The notes: a model not told the origin generated them from the letters alone. Numbered from the stretch's first letter, positions 54,460 to 63,792 are shown. The stretch is DNA of 64,000 nucleotides from Tepidimonas sediminis (GCF_007556605.1 NZ_VJND01000009.1:1-64000), one strand, 5' to 3'. Made by a program: numbers and translations.

Positions 54460-54696
54460 TCAGCCCCGGCCGTGGCGCCGCGTCCACGCCGCGCGCAGTG
54501 CCACCGTCAGCACCATGACCTCCTCCTGCGTCAGATCGGGAAAGTGCTCGCGCACCCGCAGCGGCACCTGATGCGCGAACGAGTGCCCGCCGATGCCCTG
54601 GCGCGGATCGAGCAGCGGCCGGCACAGCTCGAAGGCCTGGTCGAACACGGCGCGCACGCGGTGGTGCTGGCGCCGCTCCTCGATGCGGATGTCCAT
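54460..54696 (-). CDS. Small conserved protein of unknown function
   Basis: A 78-residue, Arg/His-rich soluble protein (MDIRIEERRQHHRVRAVFDQAFELCRPL) with a helical C-terminus (LTQEEVMVLTVALRAAWTRR). No known domain recognised. Codon use is consistent with coding, and GGAGGAGCCGG precedes the ATG at 54696. It converges with ilvD and diverges from lgt. Its short length makes it less certain than its neighbours. Confidence 0.65.
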   Translation of the reverse strand: MDIRIEERRQHHRVRAVFDQAFELCRPLLDPRQGIGGHSFAHQVPLRVREHFPDLTQEEVMVLTVALRAAWTRRHGRG

Positions 54697-54810
54697 CCGG
54701 CTCCTCCTCGGTCGTGGTCGGGCGCCGACCCGTCACGGATCGGTCATCGCGCCATCATAGCCGCTGGGGGCGACGCCGGCCGCGCCGATCCGATCGTTTA
54801 GCATCGTGGC

Positions 54811-55611
54811 ATGCTGATCCACCCCGGCTTCGATCCCGTGGCGCTGCGTGTCGGTCCGCTGGCCGTGCACTGGTACGGCCTGATGTACCTGGCCGGCTTC
54901 GCCGCCTTCATGCTGCTGGCGCGCCGCCGCCTGCGCCACGAGCCGTACCGCACGCTCGGCTGGCGGCCGCGCGACGTCGAGGACATGCTGTTCTGGGGCG
55001 TGCTCGGCGTCATCCTGGGTGGCCGGCTCGGCTACGTGCTGTTCTACCAGCCGCTCACCTACCTGGCCGAGCCGTGGCGCATCGTCGCCGTGTGGGAGGG
55101 TGGCATGAGCTTCCACGGCGGGCTGCTGGGCGTGCTGCTGGCCATGGCGTGGTGGGCGCGGCGCCAGCGCCGGCCGTGGCTGCAGGTGATGGACTTCGTC
55201 GCGCCGTGCGTGCCGGCGGGGCTGGCGCTCGGGCGTCTGGGCAACTTCATCAACGGTGAATTGTGGGGGCGGCCGGCGCCGCCGGAGCTGCCGTGGGCGA
55301 TGGTGTTTCCGGCCGCCGGTCCCGAGCCGCGCCACCCGTCGCAGCTGTACCAGCTCGCGCTGGAGGGGCTGCTGCTGTTCGTGCTGCTGTGGGGGTTCGC
55401 GCGCCACCCGCGCCGCACCGGCGAAGTCTCGGCCGCCTTCCTGGTCGGCTACGGCGTGATGCGCTTCGCCGCCGAATACTTTCGCCAGCCCGATGCCCAC
55501 CTCGGCCTGCTGTCGCTGGGCCTGAGCATGGGCCAGTGGCTGAGCCTGCCGATGGTGCTGGCCGGTGCCGCGCTGTGGGCGTGGGCACGCCGCCGGCCCG
55601 CCACGGCCTGA
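54811..55611 (+). CDS. lgt: Prolipoprotein diacylglyceryl transferase
   Basis: A 266-residue membrane enzyme that adds diacylglycerol to the lipobox Cys, the first step of lipoprotein maturation (LspA, at 25.5 kb, acts next). Motifs: [14 protein letters not shown] and the family signature [14 protein letters not shown], plus RHPSQLYQ and [12 protein letters not shown]. About seven hydrophobic helices. TAGCAT ends 6 nt before the ATG with no Shine-Dalgarno. Confidence 0.97.
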   Translation: MLIHPGFDPVALRVGPLAVHWYGLMYLAGFAAFMLLARRRLRHEPYRTLGWRPRDVEDMLFWGVLGVILGGRLGYVLFYQPLTYLAEPWRIVAVWEGGMSFHGGLLGVLLAMAWWARRQRRPWLQVMDFVAPCVPAGLALGRLGNFINGELWGRPAPPELPWAMVFPAAGPEPRHPSQLYQLALEGLLLFVLLWGFARHPRRTGEVSAAFLVGYGVMRFAAEYFRQPDAHLGLLSLGLSMGQWLSLPMVLAGAALWAWARRRPATA

Positions 55612-55635
55612 TCGCTGCCGCTTCCTGACCCGATC

Positions 55636-57192
55636 ATGACCACCGAAACCGTCACCAACCTCTACGCCGCGCTGCGCGCGGGCTTTCCCGCCGACCTCGA
55701 CGCCACCGCGATCGAGACCGACACCGGCCTGCGCTACACGTGGCGCGACCTGGAGCGCGGCAGCGCGATGCTGGCCAACGAGCTGCGCGGGCGCGGGCTG
55801 CAGCCCGGCGACCGCCTGGTCGCGCAGGTGGACAAGTCGGTGGAGGCGCTGATGCTGTACCTGGCCGCGCTGCGCGCCGGACTGGTGTACGTGCCGCTCA
55901 ACACCGCCTACCCCGACGCCGAGGTCGAATACTTCCTGCGCGACGCCGAGCCGGCGGCGGTGGTGGTGGCGCCGGCGCGCTTCGGCCGGCTCAGCCAGCT
56001 GGCGTTCGCCGCCGGTGCGCGCGTCGTCTACACGCTCGGGGCCGACCGCGACGGCACGCTGCTGGACCGCGCCGCCCACCGCAGCGACGTCCACGAGCCG
56101 GCCGCCGTCGGGCTGCAGGCGCTGGCCAGCATCATCTACACCAGCGGCACCACCGGCCGCAGCAAGGGCGCGATGCTGACGCACGGCAACCTGCTGGCCA
56201 ACGCGCGCGTGCTGCACGACTACTGGGGCTGGCGGCCGGGCGACGTGCTGATCCACGTGCTGCCGATCTTCCACGTGCACGGCCTCTTCGTCGCCGTGCA
56301 CGGCGCGCTGCTGAGCGGCAGCCCGATGCTGTGGGCGGCCAAGTTCGACCCCGCCACCGTGCTGGCCTGGCTGCCGCGCGCCACCGTCTTCATGGGGGTG
56401 CCCACCCTCTACACCCGGCTGCTGGCCCAGCCGGGCCTGCAGCCCGAGGCGTGCGCCGGCATGCGGCTGTTCATCTCCGGCTCGGCGCCGCTGCTGATCG
56501 AGACCTTCCGCGCCTGGCAGCAACGCACCGGCCACACCATCCTGGAGCGCTACGGCATGAGCGAGACCATCATGCTGACCTCCAACCCCTATCGGCCCGA
56601 TGCGCGCTTCGGCGGCCAGGCCGAACGCCGCGGCGGCACGGTCGGTTTTCCGCTGCCGGGCGTGGAGGTCCGCATCGCCGACGAGGCCGACCGGCCGCTG
56701 CCCGTGGGGCAGGTGGGGGGCGTGCAGGTGCGCGGCCCCAGCGTCTTTGCCGGCTACTGGCGCATGCCCGACAAGACGCGCGCCGAGTTCACCGCCGATG
56801 GGTGGTTCCGCACCGGCGACGTCGGCTTCTTCGACGAGCGCGGCTATCTCACGCTGGTGGGCCGCAGCAAGGACCTGATCATCAGCGGCGGCTACAACGT
56901 CTATCCGGCGGAGGTGGAGGGCGCGATCAACGAACTGCCCGGCGTGGCCGAAAGCGCCGTCGTCGGCGTGCCGCACCCGGACTTCGGCGAGGTGGGCGTG
57001 GCGCTGGTGGTGCCGCAGCCGGGCGCGAACCTCGACCCGCAGGCGATCCTGGCGGCGCTGCGCGGCCGCCTGGCGGCCTACAAGATACCCAAGCACTGCG
57101 CCCTGGTCGAGGAGCTGCCGCGCAACGCGATGGGCAAGGTGCAGAAGAACGTACTGCGCGAGCGCTGGCGCGACACCTTCCGCGCCGCCTGA
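55636..57192 (+). CDS. Malonyl-CoA synthetase (MatB-like)
   Basis: A 518-residue ANL-family ligase. P-loop IIYTSGTTGRSKGAMLTHGNLL, LPIFHVHGLFVA, ERYGMSETIMLTSNPY, FRTGDVGFFDERGYL, and the C-terminal catalytic lysine in NAMGKVQKNVLRE. The ERYGMSET and HVHGLFVA motifs fit malonate-CoA ligases. Malonyl-CoA from malonate would feed fatty acid synthesis; a matA decarboxylase is not nearby. It begins 24 bp after lgt and is likely on the same transcript. Confidence 0.85.
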   Translation: MTTETVTNLYAALRAGFPADLDATAIETDTGLRYTWRDLERGSAMLANELRGRGLQPGDRLVAQVDKSVEALMLYLAALRAGLVYVPLNTAYPDAEVEYFLRDAEPAAVVVAPARFGRLSQLAFAAGARVVYTLGADRDGTLLDRAAHRSDVHEPAAVGLQALASIIYTSGTTGRSKGAMLTHGNLLANARVLHDYWGWRPGDVLIHVLPIFHVHGLFVAVHGALLSGSPMLWAAKFDPATVLAWLPRATVFMGVPTLYTRLLAQPGLQPEACAGMRLFISGSAPLLIETFRAWQQRTGHTILERYGMSETIMLTSNPYRPDARFGGQAERRGGTVGFPLPGVEVRIADEADRPLPVGQVGGVQVRGPSVFAGYWRMPDKTRAEFTADGWFRTGDVGFFDERGYLTLVGRSKDLIISGGYNVYPAEVEGAINELPGVAESAVVGVPHPDFGEVGVALVVPQPGANLDPQAILAALRGRLAAYKIPKHCALVEELPRNAMGKVQKNVLRERWRDTFRAA

Positions 57193-57220
57193 AGGCCCGC
57201 GCCACCCCGCCGCTGCCGCC

Positions 57221-57664
57221 TCAGCGCAGCACCAGCACCGGCGTGTGGGCGTGCGTCAGCACCTGCTGCGTCTCGCTGCCAAGCAGCAGGCGCTTCAGTC
57301 CCCGCCGCCCGTGCGAGGCCATCACGATCAGGTCGCAGTGATGGCGCTTGGCCGCGGCGATGATCGCCTCGGCCACGAGGTCGGACTTGACGGTGATCGG
57401 CTTGACCTTGACCTGGCGGCGCTGGCCGGCCGCCTTGACGGCGTTGACCGTCGCGCGCGCCTCGGCCTCCCACTGCTTCTCGACGGCGCGCACCTCCTCG
57501 GCGCTGAGCGCGATGCCGCCCTCGTAGTAGGTCACGGGGTAGCGCGGTACGACGCGCAGCGCCACCACCTCCGCGCCGGTCAGGTCCGCCAGCGCCAGCG
57601 CGTGCTCCACCGCACGGTCGGACAGTTTCGAGCCATCGGTGGCCACGAGGATGCGTCGGTACAT
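57221..57664 (-). CDS. Universal stress protein family protein
   Basis: A 147-residue UspA-fold protein: MYRRILVATDGSKLSDRAVEHALAL at the start and the nucleotide-binding SHGRRGLKRLLLGS near the end; the first Gly of the ATP motif is Ala, so ATP binding is uncertain. AGGAGACGACCC precedes the ATG at 57664. An FNR-type box is centred 83 bp upstream of the ATG, 40 bp before a TACCTT -10 box, so it is probably induced at low oxygen, as for many Usp proteins beside cco genes. Confidence 0.93.
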   Translation of the reverse strand: MYRRILVATDGSKLSDRAVEHALALADLTGAEVVALRVVPRYPVTYYEGGIALSAEEVRAVEKQWEAEARATVNAVKAAGQRRQVKVKPITVKSDLVAEAIIAAAKRHHCDLIVMASHGRRGLKRLLLGSETQQVLTHAHTPVLVLR

Positions 57665-57740
57665 GGGTCGTCTCCTGCGGCGGCCGGTGCACCCGCGCAG
57701 CCGGCCTGCCGCGAAGGTAGCGCCGCGGGCGATGGCGGCC

Positions 57741-57754
57741 TTGACCTGCATCAA
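57741..57754. promoter_or_regulatory. FNR/Anr-type box shared by divergent uspA and ccoI
   Basis: The sequence ttgacctgcatcaa matches TTGAT-N4-ATCAA with one mismatch (C for T in the left arm). Its centre is 57747.5. Rightward, GATAAT at 57775-57780 predicts a start at 57787-57789, placing the box near -41.5. Leftward, TACCTT (57719-57714) predicts a start near 57707, about 40 bp away. One dimer could therefore activate both genes as a class II site. Confidence 0.82.
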
Positions 57755-57788
57755 GCCGGCGCCGGGCCGGGGCGGATAATCTTGCCCG

Positions 57789-60167
57789 ATGGCCGAGTCC
57801 GTCCCGTCCTCCACGTCCACGCTGCCGCCCGGTGCCGGCACGCCGGGGGCGGGCCACCGCGGGCTGCTGGAGGTGCACGACGACTTCCGCGTGCTCGACG
57901 ACCCGCTGGAGCAGCGCGACTTCACCGAGGTGCGCGAGGAGGGCGGCCGCACCGTTTGCGAATCCACGCTGGTCGTGCAGGGCATGTACTGCGCGGCCTG
58001 CGCCGACACGGTGGAGGCGGCGCTGGCCGGCCACGGTGGCGTGCTGGAGGCGCAGGTGCACGCCGCCACGCGGCGCCTGACGCTGCGCTGGGATCCGGCG
58101 CGCACGCGCCTGTCGGAGCTGGCGGAGGCGGTCGGCCGGGTCGGCTACCGGCTGCTGCCGATGCAGCAGGCCTTTGCGGTCAGCGAGCGCACGCGCGAGA
58201 CGCGCCGTGCGCTGTGGCGGCTGTTCGTCGCGGGCTTCTGCATGATGCAGGTGATGATGTACACGTGGCCCGAGTACGTCACCGAGCCGGGCCAGGTCCC
58301 GCCTGACCTGCTGCAGCTGCTGCGCTGGGCGTCGTGGGTACTGAGCCTGCCGGTGCTGCTCTTTGCCAGCGGGCCGTTCTTCGGCAGCGCCTGGCGCGAC
58401 CTGCGCCAGGGCCGCATCGGCATGGACGTGCCGGTGTCGCTGGGCATCCTGATCACCTTCGTCGTCAGCACGCTGGCCACCTTCGACCCCACCGGGCCGT
58501 GGGGGCACGACATCTGGTACGACTCGCTGACGATGTTCGTGTTCTTCCTGCTCGGCGGGCGCTACCTGGAGCACAAGCTGCGCGACCGCACCGCCGGCGC
58601 GCTGGACGCGCTGATGAACCGCCTGCCGGAGGTGGTGCAGCGCGAGCGCCCCGATGGCACGTTGGAGGCGGTCTCGCTCAAGCGCCTGCAGGCCGGCGAC
58701 GTGGTGCACGTGCAGGCGGGGCAGGCGTTTCCGGGCGACGGCGAGGTGCTGTCCGAGGCCGCCACGGTGGACGAGGCGCTGCTGACCGGCGAGTCGCACC
58801 CGGTGACGCGCCGCCGCGGCGAGGCGGTGGTGGCCGGCAGCCACAACCTCGGCGGCACGGTGCGCGTGCGGCTGCAGCGCGTGGGGCGCGAGACGCGCTT
58901 CGCGCAGATCGTGGCGCTGATGGAGCAGGCCAGCACCGACAAGCCGCGCCTGGCGCGGCTGGCCGACCGCATCGCCGCGCCGTTCCTGGTGGCGGTGCTG
59001 CTGGCGGCAGGGCTGGCCGGGCTGTACTGGTGGCAGTTCGACCCCAGCCGCGCGCTGGCGGTGGCGGTGGCGGTGCTGATCGTCACCTGCCCGTGCGCGC
59101 TGTCACTGGCCACGCCGGCGGCGATGCTGGCCGCGGCCGGCGGTCTGGCCCGGCGCGGCATCCTGACGCGGCGGCTGCAGGCGTTCGAGGCGCTGGCGGC
59201 GGTGGACACCGTCGTCTTCGACAAGACCGGCACGCTGACGCAGGACCGCGTGGTGGTGCGCGACGTGCTGACCCGCCCCGGCGTGACGCGCGCGCAGGCG
59301 CTGGCGGCGGCGTGGCCGCTGGCGCGCGCCTCGCTGCACCCGGTGTCGCGCGCGCTGGTGGCCGCCGCCGGCGCGGAGGCCGACGCCCCGGCATGGGAGG
59401 TGCGCGAGACCCCCGGCCGGGGCCTGACCGCGCAGGGGCCCGACGGCCGGACCTGGCGGCTGGGCTCGGCGGCGCACTGCGGGCTGGACGAGGCGGCGCT
59501 CATCGCCGCCGGCCGCGCGCCGGCCGACGTGCCGTGCGCATATCTTTGCGACGAACAGGGGTGGCTGGCCACCTTCGTGCTCGACGAGGGCGTGCGCCCC
59601 GAGGCGCGCGAGGCCATCGAGCGGCTGCGCGCGCTCGGGCTGGAAGTGCGGCTGCTGTCGGGCGACCGGCTCGGCGCCGCGCAGCGCGTCGCCCGTCCGC
59701 TCGGCATCGAGCACGTGGTGGCCGGCGCCAGCCCCGAGGACAAGCTTGCCACGCTGCACCGCTGGCAGGCCGAGGGGCGGCGCGTGGCGATGGTCGGCGA
59801 CGGCCTCAACGACGGGCCGGTGCTGGCCGCGGCGGACGTGTCGTTTGCGCTCGGCCACGGCGCGCCCCTGACGCAGACGCGCGCCGACCTCGTGGTCCAG
59901 AGCGGGCGCCTGACCGACATCGTGCGCACGGTGGAGCTGGCGCGCGCCACGCTGCGCGTCGTGCGCCAGAACCTGGCCTGGGCGGCCGGCTACAACGCGC
60001 TGGCGGTGCCGCTGGCGGTGGCCGGCTTCATGCCGCCGTGGGCGGCGGGGCTGGGCATGGCGGCCAGCTCGCTGCTGGTCATCGGCAACGCGCTGCGGCT
60101 TGGCCGCGCCGGCACGGTCGCCACCCTCCCGGCGTCGGCCGCCGCCTCCGCCCCCGCCCCGGCCTGA
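57789..60167 (+). CDS. ccoI: Copper-translocating P-type ATPase for cbb3 oxidase assembly
   Basis: A 792-residue P1B-type ATPase. It has an N-terminal metal-binding domain with GMYCAACADT (Cys68, Cys71), the membrane CPC motif (Cys434-Pro-Cys436), phosphorylation site DKTGTLT (Asp478), and SLHPVSRAL. The hinge reads GDGLNDGP where most P1B ATPases have GDGINDAP. CcoI/FixI exports copper for assembly of the CuB site of cbb3 oxidase. ccoS follows after 32 bp. The start may be leaderless, with GATAAT ending 8 nt before the ATG and an FNR box 41.5 bp upstream. Confidence 0.95.
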   Translation: MAESVPSSTSTLPPGAGTPGAGHRGLLEVHDDFRVLDDPLEQRDFTEVREEGGRTVCESTLVVQGMYCAACADTVEAALAGHGGVLEAQVHAATRRLTLRWDPARTRLSELAEAVGRVGYRLLPMQQAFAVSERTRETRRALWRLFVAGFCMMQVMMYTWPEYVTEPGQVPPDLLQLLRWASWVLSLPVLLFASGPFFGSAWRDLRQGRIGMDVPVSLGILITFVVSTLATFDPTGPWGHDIWYDSLTMFVFFLLGGRYLEHKLRDRTAGALDALMNRLPEVVQRERPDGTLEAVSLKRLQAGDVVHVQAGQAFPGDGEVLSEAATVDEALLTGESHPVTRRRGEAVVAGSHNLGGTVRVRLQRVGRETRFAQIVALMEQASTDKPRLARLADRIAAPFLVAVLLAAGLAGLYWWQFDPSRALAVAVAVLIVTCPCALSLATPAAMLAAAGGLARRGILTRRLQAFEALAAVDTVVFDKTGTLTQDRVVVRDVLTRPGVTRAQALAAAWPLARASLHPVSRALVAAAGAEADAPAWEVRETPGRGLTAQGPDGRTWRLGSAAHCGLDEAALIAAGRAPADVPCAYLCDEQGWLATFVLDEGVRPEAREAIERLRALGLEVRLLSGDRLGAAQRVARPLGIEHVVAGASPEDKLATLHRWQAEGRRVAMVGDGLNDGPVLAAADVSFALGHGAPLTQTRADLVVQSGRLTDIVRTVELARATLRVVRQNLAWAAGYNALAVPLAVAGFMPPWAAGLGMAASSLLVIGNALRLGRAGTVATLPASAAASAPAPA

Positions 60168-60199
60168 GACGGTCGCCCCTGCCCCTGGAGAGACGAGCG

Positions 60200-60337
60200 A
60201 TGGAGATCCTCTACCTGCTGATTCCGTTGTCGGTGGTGCTGGTGCTGCTGATCATCGGCCTGTTCTGGTGGGCGCTGCACTCGGGCCAGTTCGACAACAT
60301 CGAGCGCGAGGGCGAGCGCATCCTGCGGCAGGACTGA
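60200..60337 (+). CDS. ccoS: cbb3-type oxidase assembly protein CcoS
   Basis: A 45-residue single-pass membrane protein: MEILYLLIPLSVVLVLLIIG then WWALHSGQFDNIEREGERIL. The helix plus SGQFDDxEREGxRIL is the CcoS signature. CcoS is required for cofactor insertion into the cbb3 oxidase in known systems. GGAGAGACGAGCG precedes the ATG at 60200. It follows ccoI by 32 bp and precedes ccoN by 115 bp. Confidence 0.94.
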   Translation: MEILYLLIPLSVVLVLLIIGLFWWALHSGQFDNIEREGERILRQD

Positions 60338-60375
60338 CCGCGCCGGCCTGCCTGCGGGTTTCCCCGGGGACGGGG

Positions 60376-60417
60376 TTGACATACATCAAGGGTGGCGCAG
60401 GGGGCATTCGCCATACT
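60376..60417 (+). promoter_or_regulatory. Class II FNR-type promoter of ccoNOQP
   Basis: The FNR/Anr box ttgacatacatcaa (60376-60389, centre 60382.5) lies upstream of a -10 box CATACT (60412-60417). The predicted start at 60424 puts the box at -41.5 exactly, the class II position. A 29-nt leader with AACAGGAG then reaches the ccoN ATG at 60453. Confidence 0.85.
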
Positions 60418-60452
60418 GCGCAGCTGGGTGAGTTCACAACAGGAGTGTCTCT

Positions 60453-61889
60453 ATGTCTGCAACCACGGCGGCCCCCGCTACGGGGGTCTACAACGACAAG
60501 GTCGTGAGGCAGTTCGCCATCATGACCGTGGTGTGGGGCATCGTCGGCTTTCTGGTCGGCGTCGTCATTGCCGCACAACTGGCGTGGCCGGAGCTCAACT
60601 TCGGCATCGAGTACCTGACCTACAGCCGGCTGCGTCCGCTGCACACCAACGCGGTGATCTTCGCCTTCGGCGGCTCGGCGCTGTTCGCCACCGCCTACTA
60701 CGTGGTGCAGCGCACCTGCCAGACCACCCTGTTCGCCCCGGCGCTGGCCTCGTTCACGTTCTGGGGCTGGCAGGCCATCATCGTGCTGGCGGCCGTCACG
60801 CTGCCGCTGGGCATCACCAGCGGCAAGGAGTACGCCGAGCTCGAGTGGCCGATCGACCTGCTCATCGCCGTGGTGTGGGTGGCCTTCGCGATCGTCTTCT
60901 TCGGTACGGTGGGCACCCGCAAGGTCAAGCACATCTACGTGGCCAACTGGTTCTACGGCGCCTTCATCATCGCCGTGGCGCTGCTGCACATCGTCAACAG
61001 CGCGGCCATCCCCGTCAGCTTCTGGAAGTCGTACTCGGCCTACGCCGGCGTGCAGGACGCCATGGTGCAGTGGTGGTACGGCCACAACGCGGTGGGCTTC
61101 TTCCTGACCGCGGGCTTCCTCGGCATGATGTACTACTTCATCCCGAAGCAGGCCGAGCGCCCGGTGTACTCCTACCGGCTGTCGATCGTGCACTTCTGGG
61201 CGCTGATCTTCACCTACATGTGGGCGGGTCCGCACCACCTGCACTACACCGCGCTGCCGGACTGGGCGCAGTCGCTCGGCATGGTGTTCTCGCTGATCCT
61301 GCTGGCGCCGAGCTGGGGCGGCATGATCAACGGCATCATGACGCTGTCGGGCGCCTGGCACAAGCTGCGTGACGACCCGATCCTGCGCTTCCTGATCGTG
61401 TCGCTGTCGTTCTACGGCATGTCGACCTTCGAAGGGCCGATGATGTCGATCAAGACCGTCAACGCGCTGAGCCACTACACCGACTGGACCATCGGCCACG
61501 TGCACTCCGGCGCGCTGGGCTGGGTCGGCCTGGTGACGATGGGCTCGATGTACTACCTGATCCCGCGCCTGTTCGGCCAGAAGCAGATGTACAGCGTCAA
61601 GGCCATCGAGCTGCACTTCTGGATCTCGACCATCGGCATCGTGCTCTACATCGCCGCCATGTGGATCGCCGGCGTGATGCAGGGCCTGATGTGGCGTGCG
61701 GTCAACCCGGACGGCTCGCTCACCTACACCTTCGTCGAGTCGGTCAAGGCCACCTTCCCGTTCTACGTGATCCGTCTGCTCGGGGGCGTGCTGTACCTGG
61801 CCGGCATGTTCGTGATGGCCTGGAACGTCTGGAAGACCGCCCAGCAGGGCAAGGCCCAGCCGGTGGCCATCCCCGCGCCCGCGCACTGA
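60453..61889 (+). CDS. ccoN: cbb3-type cytochrome c oxidase subunit I
   Basis: The 478-residue catalytic subunit holds a low-spin heme b and the b3-CuB centre, and reduces oxygen with high affinity under microaerobic conditions. About twelve helices are visible. [16 protein letters not shown] carries the low-spin heme His, and the metal-binding helix [11 protein letters not shown] plus [11 protein letters not shown] hold CuB and heme ligands. [13 protein letters not shown] and [10 protein letters not shown] are also conserved. First gene of ccoNOQP, with a class II FNR promoter. Confidence 0.98.
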   Translation: MSATTAAPATGVYNDKVVRQFAIMTVVWGIVGFLVGVVIAAQLAWPELNFGIEYLTYSRLRPLHTNAVIFAFGGSALFATAYYVVQRTCQTTLFAPALASFTFWGWQAIIVLAAVTLPLGITSGKEYAELEWPIDLLIAVVWVAFAIVFFGTVGTRKVKHIYVANWFYGAFIIAVALLHIVNSAAIPVSFWKSYSAYAGVQDAMVQWWYGHNAVGFFLTAGFLGMMYYFIPKQAERPVYSYRLSIVHFWALIFTYMWAGPHHLHYTALPDWAQSLGMVFSLILLAPSWGGMINGIMTLSGAWHKLRDDPILRFLIVSLSFYGMSTFEGPMMSIKTVNALSHYTDWTIGHVHSGALGWVGLVTMGSMYYLIPRLFGQKQMYSVKAIELHFWISTIGIVLYIAAMWIAGVMQGLMWRAVNPDGSLTYTFVESVKATFPFYVIRLLGGVLYLAGMFVMAWNVWKTAQQGKAQPVAIPAPAH

Positions 61890-61910
61890 CACCGCAAGGG
61901 AGACCCTGAC

Positions 61911-62609
61911 ATGGCACAACACGACCACAAGCCCAGCGGTCACGAGCGCATCGAGACCAACAACTTCCTGATGATCGTCCTCATCACCCTGGTGGTGGCG
62001 GTGGGCGGTCTGGTGGAGATCGTGCCGCTGTTCTTCCAGCACTCCACGACCAAGCCGATCGAGGGCGTCAAGCCCTACCCGGCGCTGCAGCTGGCCGGCC
62101 GCGACATCTACATCCGCGAGGGCTGCTACGTCTGCCACTCGCAGATGGTGCGGCCGTTCCATGCCGAGACGCTGCGCTACGGCCCGTACTCGGTGGCCGG
62201 CGAGTTCGTCTACGACCATCCGTTCCAGTGGGGCTCCAAGCGCACCGGCCCGGATCTGGCGCGCGTCGGTGGCCGCTACTCGGACGAGTGGCACCGCATC
62301 CACCTGATCAACCCGCGCGACCTGGTGCCGGAGTCCAACATGCCGGCCTACCCGTGGCTGGAGCGCCGCCAGGTGGACGCCGACGCCCTGCCGGCCAAGA
62401 TGCGCGCGCTGCGCAAGGTCGGCGTGCCGTACACCGACGAGGAAATCGCCAAGGCGGCCGACGAGGTGCGCGGCAAGACCGAGATGGAGGCGCTGATCGC
62501 CTACCTGCAGGGGCTGGGCACCGCCCGTTCGTGGGACAAGCTGGCGCAGCCGCCGGCCAAGACCGCGCAGTCCGACGCCACCCAGCCGGCCCCCAGCGCC
62601 GCCCAATAA
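61911..62609 (+). CDS. ccoO: cbb3-type cytochrome c oxidase subunit II (mono-heme)
   Basis: A 232-residue membrane-anchored cytochrome. N-terminal helix ([22 protein letters not shown]), then heme site CYVCH (residues 72-76) in [22 protein letters not shown] split across the heme pocket; the axial Met lies in [10 protein letters not shown]. It passes electrons from CcoP to CcoN. It follows ccoN by 21 bp. Confidence 0.97.
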   Translation: MAQHDHKPSGHERIETNNFLMIVLITLVVAVGGLVEIVPLFFQHSTTKPIEGVKPYPALQLAGRDIYIREGCYVCHSQMVRPFHAETLRYGPYSVAGEFVYDHPFQWGSKRTGPDLARVGGRYSDEWHRIHLINPRDLVPESNMPAYPWLERRQVDADALPAKMRALRKVGVPYTDEEIAKAADEVRGKTEMEALIAYLQGLGTARSWDKLAQPPAKTAQSDATQPAPSAAQ

Positions 62610-62636
62610 GCCGAGGCATCGAGGGGGACCATCGCC

Positions 62637-62774
62637 ATGGACGTCAACGACCTGCGCATCATCGTCACCGTGCTGAGCCTGATCACGTTCGTCGGCATCT
62701 GGGCTTGGGCGTGGTCGCGCAAGAACAAGCAGCGCTTCGACGAGGCGGCCAAGCTGCCGTTCCAGAGCGACTGA
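62637..62774 (+). CDS. ccoQ: cbb3-type oxidase small subunit CcoQ
   Basis: A 45-residue single-pass protein: MDVNDLRIIVTVLSLITFVG, then WAWAWSRKNKQRFDEAAKLP. This is the CcoQ (FixQ) pattern, which stabilises the cbb3 complex. ATG 62637 lies 27 bp after ccoO and the stop 22 bp before ccoP. Confidence 0.93.
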   Translation: MDVNDLRIIVTVLSLITFVGIWAWAWSRKNKQRFDEAAKLPFQSD

Positions 62775-62796
62775 GGCCCCCGACCGGAGAACCATC

Positions 62797-63702
62797 ATGA
62801 GCGACTTCACGAGCGACTTCTGGCACCTGTACGTCGGCGGCATCACGCTGCTGAGCATCCTGGCGTGCGCGTTCTTCCTCTGGGCCAGCGGCAAGACGCG
62901 CGTCATGCCCGCGGCCGACAACACGACCGGCCACGTCTGGGACGGCGACCTGCGCGAGATGAACAACCCGCTGCCGCGCTGGTGGGTCTACCTGTTCATC
63001 ATCACCGTCGTCTTCGCGCTGGCCTACGGCGCGCTGTACCCGATGTTCGGCAAGATGGGCGGGGCGCTGAACTGGACCTCGCACGACCAGTGGGCGCGCG
63101 AGCGCGAGCGGGCGCTGGCGGCGGTGGAGCCGCTGTACGCGAAGTTCCGCGGCACCGATCCGAAGGAGCTGGCCAAGGACGCCAACGCGATGGCGGTGGG
63201 CGAGCGTCTCTACATGAACTACTGCGCGCAATGCCACGGCTCCGACGCGCGCGGCAGCAAGTCCTTCCCCAACCTGACCGACAACGACTGGCTGGGCGGT
63301 GACGGCAGCCCCGACTACATCAAGACCGTCATCACGCAGGGCCGCGTCGGCGTGATGCCGCCGATGGCCGAGGCGGTCGGCGGGCCGGAGGACGTGCGCA
63401 ACCTCGCGCACTACGTGCTGAGCCTGTCGGGCAGCCCGCACGATGCGGTGCGTGCCGCCCTGGGCCAGGCCAAGTGGGGCGCGTGCGCCGCCTGCCACGG
63501 CCCGGACGGCAAGGGCATGCACGCCACCGGCGCGCCCAACCTGACCGACCAGATCTGGCTGCACGGTTGGGGCGAGGAGGCCATCGTGCGTGCGATCAAC
63601 CAGGGCTTCAACAACGTCATGCCGGCGCAGAACGCGCTGCTGACCGAAGACCAGATCCACGTGCTGACCGGCTACGTCTGGAAGCTGTCCAACGCCCAGT
63701 GA
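62797..63702 (+). CDS. ccoP: cbb3-type cytochrome c oxidase subunit III (di-heme)
   Basis: A 301-residue membrane cytochrome with two N-terminal helices (HLYVGGITLLSILACAFFLW and RWWVYLFIITVVFALAYG) and two class I hemes, CAQCH (143-147) and CAACH (230-234), each with a downstream Met. It receives electrons from soluble cytochrome c. It follows ccoQ by 22 bp; a terminator-like hairpin lies downstream before ccoG. Confidence 0.97.
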   Translation: MSDFTSDFWHLYVGGITLLSILACAFFLWASGKTRVMPAADNTTGHVWDGDLREMNNPLPRWWVYLFIITVVFALAYGALYPMFGKMGGALNWTSHDQWARERERALAAVEPLYAKFRGTDPKELAKDANAMAVGERLYMNYCAQCHGSDARGSKSFPNLTDNDWLGGDGSPDYIKTVITQGRVGVMPPMAEAVGGPEDVRNLAHYVLSLSGSPHDAVRAALGQAKWGACAACHGPDGKGMHATGAPNLTDQIWLHGWGEEAIVRAINQGFNNVMPAQNALLTEDQIHVLTGYVWKLSNAQ

Positions 63703-63735
63703 CCGCGCGCTTGCGCAACGTCAAGGCGTGAGCAT

Positions 63736-63769
63736 ACCGGCTCGGGTACGATTGCCCGAGTCGGTTTTT
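63736..63769 (+). terminator. Intrinsic terminator or attenuator after ccoP
   Basis: A stem with two small bulges (ACCG-CTCGGG with CCCGAG-CGGT, 8-nt loop) is followed by TTTTTCCTTTT. It lies 33 bp after ccoP and 24 bp before ccoG. Rho-independent termination is likely for ccoNOQP; partial readthrough would lower ccoG. Confidence 0.75.
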
Positions 63770-63792
63770 CCTTTTCCGGAGGCGAGACTGCG

